In this document: piece by piece, positions 51,908 to 61,019 of the stretch
Position numbering within the stretch: the stretch's first letter is position 1
Layout of the letters: every line of letters begins with the position of its first letter
Source: Bradyrhizobium sp. CCBAU 51765
GTDB taxonomy: Bacteria; Pseudomonadota; Alphaproteobacteria; Rhizobiales; Xanthobacteraceae
Length of the DNA stretch: 64,000 nt
Direction: 5' to 3'
Assembly (NCBI RefSeq): GCF_015291725.1
Contig: NZ_CP030038.1
Span: forward strand, 6,251,001 to 6,315,000
Notes under the pieces: model-generated
The model's database searches: none
Told to the model about the DNA's origin: nothing
The model's input: the letters and a program-made list of their open reading frames with translations, nothing else
Program-made: the position numbers and the translations under genes

Positions 51908-52836
51908 GGCTTTGCACTCCGCGCGTCGGCGCCGCCGCTGAAGACGCGGCTCGCAAGAACGTCCATGGGATCGATGGTCTCGAGGTCGGCGACATCGAGC
52001 ATGCGATTGAGATCGGACACCAGACGATCGGCTTGCCGCAGGCGGATGCGGTCGACCGCGTTGCGGATCGAGCGGGCGTTGGAGAAGAACGGCTGGGTCC
52101 GGCGCAGCGTGATGTATCTCTCGAACGCCTCGCGCGCAGCTGCCGAGAAGCGATAACCTCGCTCCTTCAGCATCAGCTCGGCGATGACGAGCAGTTCGGC
52201 TTCCGCGTAGTCAGGAAATTCGACGTGGTGGGCGATGCGCGAGCGGAAGCCGGGGTTGGAGGCGAAGAAGCTCGTCATCCGCTCGCCATAGCCGGCGAGG
52301 ATCACGACGAGGTCTTCGCGCTGATTCTCCATCACCTGGAGCAGGATCTCGATCGATTCCTGGCCATAGTCGCGCTCGTTATCGGGCCGATGCAGATAAT
52401 AAGCCTCGTCGATGAACAACACGCCTCCCATCGCCTTCTTCAGGATCTCCTTGGTCTTCGGCGCGGTGTGGCCGATATACTGGCCGACGAGGTCGTCGCG
52501 CGTCACGGAGATCACCTGACCGCGCCGCACGAAGCCGAGGCCGTGCAGGATCCTGGCCATGCGTAGCGCCACGGTCGTCTTGCCGGTGCCGGGATTGCCC
52601 GTGAACGACATGTGCAGCGTCGGCGGCGCGGAGGCGAGGCCCGCGCGCTGCCGGATACGTTCGACCAGCAGCAGCGAGGCGATCTGGCGCACGCGGTCCT
52701 TCACCGGCTTGAGCCCGATCAGCTCCTGATCGAGCTGTTGCAGCGTATCGGTGATCCCGGCCGCTTCGGCCTCCTTGCGGAGATCGAAACGAGTCTCGTT
52801 CTGTTCGGTCATCTTTGCATGGGGAACATCGAGCAT
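51904..52836 (-). CDS. cbbX: Red-type RuBisCO activase CbbX
   Basis: AAA+ motor that removes inhibitory sugar phosphates from red-type RuBisCO, itself activated by ribulose bisphosphate. 310 residues: Walker A GNPGTGKTT near residue 80-88, Walker B GGVLFIDEAYYL, arginine-finger region PGFRSRIAHHVEFPDY. ATG 52836 is chosen because GAGG lies five bases before it; 52812 is also possible. Between cbbS and the RPE gene, separated from cbbS by a stem-loop. Confidence 0.93.
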   Translation of the reverse strand: MLDVPHAKMTEQNETRFDLRKEAEAAGITDTLQQLDQELIGLKPVKDRVRQIASLLLVERIRQRAGLASAPPTLHMSFTGNPGTGKTTVALRMARILHGLGFVRRGQVISVTRDDLVGQYIGHTAPKTKEILKKAMGGVLFIDEAYYLHRPDNERDYGQESIEILLQVMENQREDLVVILAGYGERMTSFFASNPGFRSRIAHHVEFPDYAEAELLVIAELMLKERGYRFSAAAREAFERYITLRRTQPFFSNARSIRNAVDRIRLRQADRLVSDLNRMLDVADLETIDPMDVLASRVFSGGADARSAKP

Positions 52837-52855
52837 CGGCACCTCGAAGAAAAGA

Positions 52856-52880
52856 GCTTCGCCGCTGGGAGCGGCGAAGC
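52856..52880 (-). terminator. Stem-loop with U-rich tail between cbbS and cbbX
   Basis: On the minus strand an 11-bp perfect stem GCTTCGCCGCT / AGCGGCGAAGC with a 3-base loop is followed by TCTTTTCTT. It lies 52 bases after the cbbS stop and 19 bases before the cbbX start. It can act as a partial terminator or as a 3' stabiliser of the cbbLS message. Confidence 0.6.
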
Positions 52881-52932
52881 AGTGGTCCGCCAAGGATGCG
52901 GAGCAGGGAGAGCTCCGCGCGGAGGAGAAGGG

Positions 52933-53340
52933 CTATTGAGAGGCGTGGGCCGGGGGCTTTCGCACGGTGGTGTAGCGGATCGCGCGTCCGGCCGCTTCCT
53001 GCCGCACCAGCTCGAACTCCGCCTCCTGCTTCGGCCGGTTGACGAGGAAAGTGATCCGCACCGATTCCCAGCCATGACTGGCATCGAAGCCGCTGATGCG
53101 GATGTAGCGGTCGCCATATACCCTGCGGCACTCGGCGAGCTCCATCATCACGCCAGCGGCGTCCTGGAGATCGAACATCGGCAGGCCCCACATCTCCCAA
53201 TAGGTATTGCGAGGATGCGGATCGTCGGTGAACTCGATGTTCACCGCCCAGCCGTTGGCAAGGCAATACTGCACCTGGCTGGTGATCTGCTCGTCAGTCA
53301 GATCGGGCAGGAACGAGAAGCAGCCCTGGGTGATCTTCAT
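52933..53340 (-). CDS. cbbS: Ribulose bisphosphate carboxylase small subunit
   Basis: 135 residues of the red-type form IC small subunit: MKITQGCFSFLPDLTDEQIT, QVQYCLANGWAVNIEFTDDP, HPRNTYWEMWGLPMFDLQDA, and the C-terminal extension (RPKQEAEFELVRQEAAGRAI) that forms the beta-hairpin typical of red-type enzymes. Starts 11 bases after the cbbL stop. Confidence 0.96.
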   Translation of the reverse strand: MKITQGCFSFLPDLTDEQITSQVQYCLANGWAVNIEFTDDPHPRNTYWEMWGLPMFDLQDAAGVMMELAECRRVYGDRYIRISGFDASHGWESVRITFLVNRPKQEAEFELVRQEAAGRAIRYTTVRKPPAHASQ

Positions 53341-53351
53341 CTCAATTCTCC

Positions 53352-54812
53352 TCAGACGGTTTCCAGCGCCGTCGGCACGAAGTCCGGCGTATCGGTGGAT
53401 TGATAGTTGAAGGTGACGTCCTTCCAGACCTCGAGCGCGGCCTTCAGCGGCGTGCAGGTCTGGGCCGCCCTGGCGAGGATCTCCGGCCCTTCGTGGACGT
53501 AGTCGCGGCCCTCGTTGCGGGCGAGGATCATCGCTTCCAGCGCCACGCGATTGGCAGTCGCGCCCGCCGCAATGCCCATGGGATGGCCGATGGTGCCGCC
53601 ACCGAATTGCAGCACGACATCCTCACCCAGCAGATCCAGCAATTGGTGCATCTGGCCGGCATGGATGCCGCCGGAGGCGACCGGCATCATCTTGTTGAGG
53701 CTCGCCCATGACTGATCGAAGAACAGGCCGTGTTCGAGCTTGGTCGGGTTGAAGTCCTCGCGGCAGACATCGTAGTAGCCGCGCGTGGTGTTGGGATCGC
53801 CTTCCAGCTTGCCGACCACGGTGCCGGCATGGATGTGGTCGACACCGGCGAGCCGCATCCATTTGGCGATGACGCGGAACGATACGCCATGGCTCTTCTG
53901 CCGCGTATAGGTCGAGTGACCGGCGCGGTGCAGATGCAGGATCATGTCGTTGCGGCGCGCCCATTTGGCCATCGACTGGATCGCGGTGTAGCCGATCACG
54001 AGGTCGATCATGACGATGCACGACCCGAGTTCCTTGGCGAACTCCGCGCGCTCGTACATGTCCTCCATCGTGCCCGCGGTGATGTTCAGGTAGGTGCCCT
54101 TCACCTCGCCCGAGGCGGCCTGCGCCCGGTTCACCGCCTCCATGCAATAGAGGAAACGGTCGCGCCAGTGCATGAAGGGCTGCGAGTTGATGTTCTCGTC
54201 GTCCTTGGTGAAGTCGAGCCCGCCCTTCAGCGCCTCATAGACCACGCGGCCATAGTTGCGCCCGGATAGACCGAGCTTCGGCTTCACCGTTGCGCCCAGC
54301 AGCGGCCGACCGAACTTGTCGAGGCGTTCGCGCTCGACCACGATGCCGGTCGCCGGCCCCTGGAACGTCTTCACATAGGCGACGGGGAAGCGCATGTCTT
54401 CCAGGCGCAGCGCCTTGAGCGGCTTGAAGCCGAACACATTGCCGATGATCGAGGCCGAGAGGTTTGCGATCGAGCCCGGCTCGAACAGGTCGAGGTCATA
54501 GGCGATGTAGGCGAAGTACGAGCCCGGCGTGCCCGGCACCGGATCGACGCGATAACACTTGGCGCGATACTTCTCGGCCGCCGTCAAGCGATCGGTCCAC
54601 ACCACGGTCCAGGTCGCGGTCGAGGATTCGCCGGCCACCGCAGCAGAGGCCTCGATCGGATCGACGCCCTCCTGCGGGGTAACGCGAAACAGCGCGATGA
54701 CGTCCGTGTCCTTTGGCGCGTAATCGGGCTCCCAATAGCCCATACGCTTGTACTCCATCACGCCGGAGCGATAGCGCTCTTTGCCACGGACCGTGCCTGC
54801 ATGTGCGTTCAT
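53352..54812 (-). CDS. cbbL: Ribulose bisphosphate carboxylase large subunit, form IC
   Basis: 486 residues. Active-site Lys177/Lys179 (TVKPKLG), carbamylated Lys203 with Asp205 and Glu206 (GGLDFTKDDEN), loop-6 Lys335 (GTVVGKLEGDPNTTRGYY, the red-type variant), and SGGIHAGQ with QFGGGTIGHP. Fixes CO2 onto ribulose 1,5-bisphosphate. ATG 54812 (MNAHAGTVRGKERYRSGVME) with AGGAGAGAG upstream; longer in-frame extension is not needed. Confidence 0.97.
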   Translation of the reverse strand: MNAHAGTVRGKERYRSGVMEYKRMGYWEPDYAPKDTDVIALFRVTPQEGVDPIEASAAVAGESSTATWTVVWTDRLTAAEKYRAKCYRVDPVPGTPGSYFAYIAYDLDLFEPGSIANLSASIIGNVFGFKPLKALRLEDMRFPVAYVKTFQGPATGIVVERERLDKFGRPLLGATVKPKLGLSGRNYGRVVYEALKGGLDFTKDDENINSQPFMHWRDRFLYCMEAVNRAQAASGEVKGTYLNITAGTMEDMYERAEFAKELGSCIVMIDLVIGYTAIQSMAKWARRNDMILHLHRAGHSTYTRQKSHGVSFRVIAKWMRLAGVDHIHAGTVVGKLEGDPNTTRGYYDVCREDFNPTKLEHGLFFDQSWASLNKMMPVASGGIHAGQMHQLLDLLGEDVVLQFGGGTIGHPMGIAAGATANRVALEAMILARNEGRDYVHEGPEILARAAQTCTPLKAALEVWKDVTFNYQSTDTPDFVPTALETV

Positions 54813-54850
54813 GTCTCTCTCCTGCTCTCTTCTCTGCTCTTTCTGATTGA

Positions 54851-55936
54851 CTAGGCCGCTACGGGCTCGCGGGCGTCGATGCGCGGATCGAGCTCGCCGG
54901 CGCGATAGCGCCGCGCCATCTCGCTCATCGGGACCACCTTGATCCTGCTCGCATGGCCGGCGGTGCCGAACTGCTCGAAGCGCTCGCGGCAAAGCTCGCG
55001 CATCGCATCCATCGCCGGTTTGAGGAACTTGCGCGGGTCGAACTCACTGCGGCTTTGCGCCGCCACCTTGCGAAACACCGCCGTCATCGCCAGCCGACAA
55101 TCGGTGTCGATATTGACCTTGCGCACGCCGCTCTTGATGCCGCGGACGATCTCTTCGACCGGGACGCCCCAGGTCTGCGGCATCTCGCCGCCGAACTGGT
55201 TGAACATGTCCTGGAGCGACTGCGGCACCGAGGAGGAGCCGTGCATGACCAGATGCGTGTTCGGCAGCCGGCGATGGATCTCCTCGACCACGCGCATCGC
55301 CAGGATGTCACCATCGGGCTTGCGGCTGAACTTGTAGGCGCCGTGCGAGGTGCCCATCGCGATCGCCAGGGCGTCGACCTTCGTTGCGCGGACGAAATCG
55401 ACGGCCTGGTCCGGATCGGTCAACAGCTGATCGTGGCTGACCTTGCCCTCGACGCCGTGACCATCCTCCTGCTCGCCGCCGCCGTGCTCGAGCGAGCCGA
55501 GCACGCCGAGTTCGCCCTCGACCGACGCGCCGACCCAATGGGCGAGATCGACGACGCGGCGGGTGATCGCGACGTTGTAGTCATAGTCGGCCGCGGTCTT
55601 GGCGTCGGCCTTGAGCGAGCCGTCCATCATCACCGACGTGAAGCCGTGGGCGATGGCCGAGGCGCAGGTCGCCTCGTCATTGCCGTGGTCCTGGTGCATG
55701 CAGAGCGGGATATCGGGATAAGTCCGCTCCAGTGCGTTGATCATGTGCGAGAGCATGAGATCGCCGGCATAGCTGCGCGCGCCGCGCGAGGCCTGGATGA
55801 TGACGGGCGCATCGACCTCGGCCGCCGCCTGCATGATCGCGATGCCCTGCTCCATATTGTTGATGTTGAACGCCGGCACGGCATAACCGTGGCTGGCGGC
55901 ATGATCGAGCAGCTGGCGAAGTGTGATACGGGCCAC
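54851..55936 (-). CDS. cbbA: Class II fructose-bisphosphate aldolase, Calvin-cycle subtype
   Basis: Zn-dependent condensation of dihydroxyacetone phosphate and glyceraldehyde 3-phosphate (also sedoheptulose bisphosphate). 361 residues: ARITLRQLLDHAASHGYAVP, PLCMHQDHGNDE (metal His), MDGSLKAD, HGSSSVPQSLQ, and RKVNIDTDCRLAMT. The GxVEGELG-like ASVEGELGVLGSLEHG is characteristic of the Calvin-cycle form. Between tkt and cbbL. Confidence 0.95.
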   Translation of the reverse strand: MARITLRQLLDHAASHGYAVPAFNINNMEQGIAIMQAAAEVDAPVIIQASRGARSYAGDLMLSHMINALERTYPDIPLCMHQDHGNDEATCASAIAHGFTSVMMDGSLKADAKTAADYDYNVAITRRVVDLAHWVGASVEGELGVLGSLEHGGGEQEDGHGVEGKVSHDQLLTDPDQAVDFVRATKVDALAIAMGTSHGAYKFSRKPDGDILAMRVVEEIHRRLPNTHLVMHGSSSVPQSLQDMFNQFGGEMPQTWGVPVEEIVRGIKSGVRKVNIDTDCRLAMTAVFRKVAAQSRSEFDPRKFLKPAMDAMRELCRERFEQFGTAGHASRIKVVPMSEMARRYRAGELDPRIDAREPVAA

Positions 55937-55948
55937 GGGACGTCCTCC

Positions 55949-57967
55949 TTATTGTCTCTTGCGGGCAATCGCCCGGCGGGCGGCTTCCGCAATGCTTTGC
56001 GGCGTGATGCCGAACTCGCGGTACAGTACCGGCGCAGGCGCCGAGGCGCCGAAACCGCGCATGCCGACGAACTCGCCGTCGGCGCCGATCCAGCGTGGCC
56101 AGTCGCCCAGCACCGCCGCCTCGATGCCGACGCGCGGCGCGGTGCCGAGCACGGAGGCGCGGTAATCCTCCGGCTGCTCCTCGAACAGCGCGAAGCAGGG
56201 TGCCGAGACGACGGCCGCACGGATGTGCTCGGTGGCGAGCAGGCGGGCAGCGTCGATCGCGATCGAGACTTCCGAGCCGGTCGCCACCAATGTCACGTCG
56301 CGGCCGCCGTCCGGGGAGACAACGAGGTAGGCACCGCGCGCGACGCGATTTTTTCCGCGCGCATCGCTGCGGAAGGTAGGCAAAGCCTGCCGCGACAGGC
56401 ACAACACGGACGGACGATGCTCCGCCGCCAGCGCGCAGTCCCAGGCCTCCAGCGTTTCCACGGCATCAGCCGGCCGGAACACGAGCAGATTGGGAATCAC
56501 GCGCAACGCCGCCAGATGCTCGACCGGCTGGTGCGTGGGGCCATCCTCTCCTAGTCCGATGGAGTCGTGCGTCATCACATGGATCACGCGCAGCCGCATC
56601 AGGGCCGCAAGCCGGATCGCCGGCCGGCTGTAGTCGGAGAACGCGAGGAACGTGCCGCCGTACGGGATGAAGCCGCCATGCAGCGCGAGGCCGTTCATCG
56701 CAGCTGCCATGCCATGCTCGCGAATGCCGTAATGGATGTAGTCGCCGCCGAATGCACCGTTCCCGACCGGCGCCTGCGCCTTGGCATGCGTGAGGTTCGA
56801 ATGTGTCAGGTCCGCGGAGCCGCCGACCAGGCCGGGAATTGTCCCGGCGATGCCGTCGAGCACCTGTTGCGAGGCCTGCCGCGTCGCGAGCTTTGGCCGC
56901 TCGCCGGCAAAGCGCTCGCGCAATTTCGCCGCGGCCAGCGCATAGGCGGCGGGCAGAGCCACGGCCTTGCCCTCGACGAACAGATCGCGCTGCTCGGGCG
57001 TTGCAGCTTCGTAGCGATCGAGCCAGGCGAGGCGATCGACTTGCCCGCGCTGCCCGATCATCCGCCAGGCCTTCTGGAGCGGGATCGGCACCACGAAGGG
57101 CTGATAGTCCCAGCCGAGATTCCGGCGCGCCGCCGCCGTCTGCTCGGTGCCGAGCGGCGCGCCATGCGCCTTCTCCGTGCCCTGCCTATCAGGCGCGCCA
57201 TAGCCGATGATGGTGCGGCAGGCGATCAGCGACGGCTTCGGAGTCTCCCGCTCCTCCGCTATCGCCTGCGCCACCGCTTCGGGATCATGACCGTCGACGC
57301 GGCGCACCGACCAGCCGGAGGCGGCGAAGCGCGCCAGCTGGTCGTCCGACGTCGCGAGCGAGGTCGGACCGTCGATGGAGATGCCGTTGTCGTCGAACAG
57401 CACGATCAGCCGGCCGAGCCCGAGATGGCCGGCAAGCGAGATCGCCTCCTGGCTGATGCCTTCCATCAGGCAGCCGTCGCCCGCGACGACATAGGTGAAG
57501 TGGTCGACAAGGCCGTCGCCATGCCGCGCATTGGCCATGCGCTCGGCGAGCGCCATGCCGACAGCGGTCGCAATCCCCTGCCCCAACGGCCCCGTCGTAG
57601 TCTCGACGCCGGGCGTGTGGCCATGTTCGGGATGCCCCGGCGTCTTCGAGCCCCACTGCCTGAAGGCCTTGATATCGTCGAGGCCGACGTCGCCGCCGGT
57701 GAGATGCAGCAGCGCATAGAGCAGCATCGAACCGTGGCCCGCCGACAGCACGAAGCGGTCGCGGTCGGGCCAGTTCGGATGCGCCGAGTCGAATTTCAGA
57801 AAGCGCGAGAACAGCACGGTCGCGACATCGGCCATGCCCATGGGCAGCCCGGGATGACCGGACTGCGACGTCTCGATGGCGTCCACCGCGAGGAAGCGGA
57901 CAGCGTTGGCGAGATCGTGGTGCGTGACCGCCGTGAGGTCGGCTTCGGCGTGGACGGAGATGTTCAT
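55949..57967 (-). CDS. cbbT: Transketolase
   Basis: 672 residues. TPP-dependent exchange of two-carbon units. AVRFLAVDAIETSQSGHPGL, GHGSMLLYALLHLTG, TPP motif VAGDGCLMEGISQEA ... FDDNGISIDG, pyrimidine domain with FGGDYIHYGIREHGMAAAMN and DSIGLGEDGPTHQPVEHLA, and a C-terminal domain (about 545-670). Same-strand neighbours 12-16 bases away on both sides; part of the cbb operon. Confidence 0.95.
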   Translation of the reverse strand: MNISVHAEADLTAVTHHDLANAVRFLAVDAIETSQSGHPGLPMGMADVATVLFSRFLKFDSAHPNWPDRDRFVLSAGHGSMLLYALLHLTGGDVGLDDIKAFRQWGSKTPGHPEHGHTPGVETTTGPLGQGIATAVGMALAERMANARHGDGLVDHFTYVVAGDGCLMEGISQEAISLAGHLGLGRLIVLFDDNGISIDGPTSLATSDDQLARFAASGWSVRRVDGHDPEAVAQAIAEERETPKPSLIACRTIIGYGAPDRQGTEKAHGAPLGTEQTAAARRNLGWDYQPFVVPIPLQKAWRMIGQRGQVDRLAWLDRYEAATPEQRDLFVEGKAVALPAAYALAAAKLRERFAGERPKLATRQASQQVLDGIAGTIPGLVGGSADLTHSNLTHAKAQAPVGNGAFGGDYIHYGIREHGMAAAMNGLALHGGFIPYGGTFLAFSDYSRPAIRLAALMRLRVIHVMTHDSIGLGEDGPTHQPVEHLAALRVIPNLLVFRPADAVETLEAWDCALAAEHRPSVLCLSRQALPTFRSDARGKNRVARGAYLVVSPDGGRDVTLVATGSEVSIAIDAARLLATEHIRAAVVSAPCFALFEEQPEDYRASVLGTAPRVGIEAAVLGDWPRWIGADGEFVGMRGFGASAPAPVLYREFGITPQSIAEAARRAIARKRQ

Positions 57968-57983
57968 CGGATTCTCTCCTCGT

Positions 57984-58859
57984 TCACTTCAGGTTTCGCT
58001 TGCGCTCGATCAGCTGCATGATCAGCGGCGTCAGGATCAGCTGCATCGCAAGGTCGAGCTTCGCGCCCGGACACACGATCGAGTTCGCGCGGGACATCCA
58101 GCTTTGCGGCAGCATCGAGAGCAGATAGGGGAAGTCGATGCCGCGCGGGTTCTTGAAGCGGATCACGACCATCGATTCGTCCGGCGTCGGGATCCAGCGC
58201 GCGACGAACGGGTTGGAGGTGTCCACCGTCGGCACGCGCTGGAAGTTGATGTCGGTCTCGGTGAATTGCGGGCAGATGTAGTGGATGTAGTCCGGCATCC
58301 GCCGCAAGATGGTGTCGGTGACGGCCTCGGTGGAATAGCCGCGCGCGCTGCGGTCGCGGTGCAGCTTCTGGATCCATTCGAGATTGATCACGGGCACGAC
58401 GCCGATCTTCAGATCGGCATAGCGCGCGACATTCACCTTGTCCGTAACCACGGCGCCGTGCAGGCCTTCGTAGAACAGCAGGTCCGAATTCTCCGGCAGC
58501 CCTTTCCATTCGGTGAACGTGCCGGGAGGCGCGCCGTGCAGCGCCGACTCTTCGGCGTCGTGCACGTAGTGCCGCGTCACCGCGGTGCCGGTCTCGCCGT
58601 AATCGCGGAATGCTCGCTCCAGCTCCTCGAACAAATTGGTCTCGGGGCTGAAATGGCTGAAATGCTTGTTGCCGCGCTCGGCCTCCTTGGCCATTTGCGC
58701 GCGCATCTCGGCGCGGTCGTAGCGATGGAAGGCGTCGCCCTCGATATAGGCGGCGTTGACCTTCTCGCGGAAAAATATCTGCTCGAACGTCTTCTTGACC
58801 GAGGTGGTGCCGGCGCCGGAGGAGCCGGTGATGGAGATGATCGGGTGCTTCCTGGACAT
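57984..58859 (-). CDS. cbbP: Phosphoribulokinase
   Basis: 291 residues, bacterial type. ATP-dependent phosphorylation of ribulose 5-phosphate to RuBP. P-loop ISITGSSGAGTTSVK, EGDAFHRYDRAEMRA, the stretch ETGTAVTRHYVHDAEE, and YEGLHGAVV. The Calvin-cycle-specific enzyme that, with cbbL, proves the pathway. Lies 12 bases after the FBPase gene stop. Confidence 0.96.
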   Translation of the reverse strand: MSRKHPIISITGSSGAGTTSVKKTFEQIFFREKVNAAYIEGDAFHRYDRAEMRAQMAKEAERGNKHFSHFSPETNLFEELERAFRDYGETGTAVTRHYVHDAEESALHGAPPGTFTEWKGLPENSDLLFYEGLHGAVVTDKVNVARYADLKIGVVPVINLEWIQKLHRDRSARGYSTEAVTDTILRRMPDYIHYICPQFTETDINFQRVPTVDTSNPFVARWIPTPDESMVVIRFKNPRGIDFPYLLSMLPQSWMSRANSIVCPGAKLDLAMQLILTPLIMQLIERKRNLK

Positions 58860-58871
58860 GGCGCGCCTCGC

Positions 58872-59909
58872 TCAGAGCCGGAAGAAGCCGCGCCGCGCGA
58901 ACAGCGGCGCAGAGACGCTGGCAACCAGCAGCGGATCGCAATGCAGCTCCTCGACGCGCCGGACCTCGTTGCTCGAGCCCATGATCAGCGGGACGCGCTG
59001 GTGCAGGCTCTGCGCAGACAGTTCGAGGATGCGCTCGCGCCCGGTCGTGGCCGAGCCGCCGGCCTGCTCGATGACCATCGCCATCGGATGCGCCTCGTAG
59101 GTGAGGCGCAGGCGGCCGTCGCCATAGCCGGGCCGCGCGTCCGAGGGATAGAGGAACACGCCGCCGCGGGTGAGGATGCGATAGGCTTCCGCGACCAGCG
59201 AGCCGATCCAGCGCATGTTGAAATCGTGGTTGGCCGGCCCGTCGACGCCGGCGAGACACTCGTCGACGAAGGCGCGCACCGGCGGATCCCAGTGCCGGCG
59301 GTTCGACGCGTTGATCGCGAACTCCTCGCAGGCCTCCGGGATCTGGACCGCGCTGCGCGCCAGGCGGAAGCAGCCCGATTTGCGGTCGAGCGTGAAGATG
59401 TCGACGCCGTCGCCGAGCGTCAGCACCAGCGAGGTCTGCGGACCGTAAGTGACGAAGCCGGCAGCGAGCTGCGCCGAGCCGCGCTGATGGAAAGCGAGCG
59501 AGAGATCATCGGGCGCCGGCAGGATCGAGAAGATCGTGCCGACGGTCATGTTGATGTCGATGTTGGAGGAGCCGTCGAGCGGATCGATCGCGATGCAGAT
59601 GCGCCCCTGACGATCGACGATCTGGGCCTCGCGCATCTCCTCCGACGCCAGCACCGCGATCGGCAGCCGGCTGAGGCAGCGGCGCAGGATCGCATCGGCC
59701 TGGATGTCGAGATCGCGCTGGAGATCGCCATCGCTGTTGCGGCCCGTGGTCAGGCCCGAGGCGTCGGCGAGATCGCCGGATCCGATGAGATCGGCGATCT
59801 CAATCGCGGCTGCCGCGATGGCATCCACCGCGCCCGCCACCGCCAGCGCGTGGGATGCGGTCTCGGAATTCCGCTGAAGGTGGTCGTCCAGCCTGAGTTG
59901 CCCGGTCAT
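58872..59909 (-). CDS. cbbF: Class 1 fructose-1,6-bisphosphatase
   Basis: 345 residues. Mg2+-dependent removal of the 1-phosphate from fructose 1,6-bisphosphate (or sedoheptulose 1,7-bisphosphate). Metal site LASEEMREAQ and IAIDPLDGSSNIDINMTVGT, substrate stretch GGVFLYPSDARPGYG, and GGSATTGRERILEL. The ATG at 59909 has GGAGGGG upstream; earlier Mets would add a basic Arg run. First gene of the operon, divergent from cbbR. Confidence 0.95.
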   Translation of the reverse strand: MTGQLRLDDHLQRNSETASHALAVAGAVDAIAAAAIEIADLIGSGDLADASGLTTGRNSDGDLQRDLDIQADAILRRCLSRLPIAVLASEEMREAQIVDRQGRICIAIDPLDGSSNIDINMTVGTIFSILPAPDDLSLAFHQRGSAQLAAGFVTYGPQTSLVLTLGDGVDIFTLDRKSGCFRLARSAVQIPEACEEFAINASNRRHWDPPVRAFVDECLAGVDGPANHDFNMRWIGSLVAEAYRILTRGGVFLYPSDARPGYGDGRLRLTYEAHPMAMVIEQAGGSATTGRERILELSAQSLHQRVPLIMGSSNEVRRVEELHCDPLLVASVSAPLFARRGFFRL

Positions 59910-60005
59910 CTGCGTCCATCCCCTCCGTCGGCGCCGCATCCAGTTTCCCTCCCCGCTGGAGGTCGGTGCGATCAGTCCCGGCATCAGGAGATTGACAGGG
60001 GCGGC

Positions 60006-60028
60006 TTAATAAGGAAAATTTCTATTCA
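60006..60028. promoter_or_regulatory. Candidate CbbR binding site
   Basis: TTAATA-N11-TATTCA, a T-N11-A-type LysR dyad in the AT-rich end of the 121-base gap between cbbF and cbbR, just before the cbbR ATG (60031). A second AT-rich arm lies inside the first codons of cbbR (about 60050-60058). Consistent with cbbR autoregulation and cbb activation. Confidence 0.45.
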
Positions 60029-60030
60029 TA

Positions 60031-61008
60031 ATGAGCCTCAAAGAATTTTCTTATAATGGTCCCGGCCACGCGGCGGCCCAGCTCCGGCATCTGACGATCC
60101 GGCAGCTGCGCTCGCTCGCGGCGCTTTCGACCAAGGGCAGCGTGACGGCGGCATCCAGCCACCTCGGGCTGACGCAGCCGGCCGTGACCCAGCAGCTCCG
60201 GCAGCTGCAGGACCTCGCCGGCCTGCCGCTGGTGCAGCGGACCGGCGACGGCATGCTGCTGACGGAAGCGGGCAAGGAGGTGCTGGCGCTGGCCGAGCGG
60301 GTCGAGGCCGCCATCACGGATTGCCAGGGCGCGCTCGACCTGCTCGCGGGGCGGACCGGCGGCACGGTGAAGCTCGGCGCGGTCTCGACCGCGAAATATT
60401 TCGTGCCGCATGCGATCGCGGCGTTCTCCAGGCGCTACCCCAAGATCGAGATCAAGTTGACCATCGGCAATCGCGAGGAGATCCGCGAGGCCATGCACGG
60501 CTACGACCTCGACTTCGCGGTGATGGGTCGGCCACCGGCCGACGTCACCGTCGACGTCCGCCAGCTCGGGCGCAATCCGCACATCATCGTCGCCCGCAAG
60601 GGGCACTGGCTGGAGAAGGATTCCGGCCTCAACCTCACCGACCTCGTGCACGAGACCTTCCTCACCCGCGAGCCCGGCTCGGGGACGCGGACGCTGATGG
60701 AGGGCTTGTTCCAGAAGTCCGATCTCGAGCCGATCATCGGCATGGAGATGAGCAGCAACGAGACCATCAAGCAGGCGGTCATCGCCGGGCTCGGCATCGC
60801 CTTCATCTCGGCCCATACCGTGGCGCATGAGCTCGCCGAGGGCCGGCTCGTCGTGCTCGACGTCGCCGGCCTGCCGATCGTCAGGCAATGGTACGTGATC
60901 CGCCGCAGCGACAAGGTGCTGTTGCCGCCGGCGCAGGCGATGTTCGATTTTCTGGGCTCGGAAGGGTCGAATTACCTGCCCGACGTGCCCGAACTCGGCG
61001 GGCGATAG
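60031..61008 (+). CDS. cbbR: LysR-type regulator CbbR
   Basis: 325 residues. HTH (LTIRQLRSLAALSTKGSVTA, LGLTQPAVTQQLRQLQDLAG), effector-binding domain (GTVKLGAVSTAKYFVPHAIA, MGRPPADVTVDV, SSNETIKQAVIAGLGIAFIS). Divergent from the cbb operon, the usual activator position; effectors in relatives are RuBP, PEP, ATP or NADPH. Confidence 0.94.
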   Translation: MSLKEFSYNGPGHAAAQLRHLTIRQLRSLAALSTKGSVTAASSHLGLTQPAVTQQLRQLQDLAGLPLVQRTGDGMLLTEAGKEVLALAERVEAAITDCQGALDLLAGRTGGTVKLGAVSTAKYFVPHAIAAFSRRYPKIEIKLTIGNREEIREAMHGYDLDFAVMGRPPADVTVDVRQLGRNPHIIVARKGHWLEKDSGLNLTDLVHETFLTREPGSGTRTLMEGLFQKSDLEPIIGMEMSSNETIKQAVIAGLGIAFISAHTVAHELAEGRLVVLDVAGLPIVRQWYVIRRSDKVLLPPAQAMFDFLGSEGSNYLPDVPELGGR

Positions 61009-61019
61009 AAGGCCAGCGC

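Noticed and set aside
54953..56554. 533-codon + strand frame opposite aldolase and transketolase
   Set aside because: Antisense shadow caused by GC bias.
57876..60056. 726-codon + strand frame across cbbP and cbbF
   Set aside because: Antisense of two clear Calvin-cycle genes; product has no recognisable domain.
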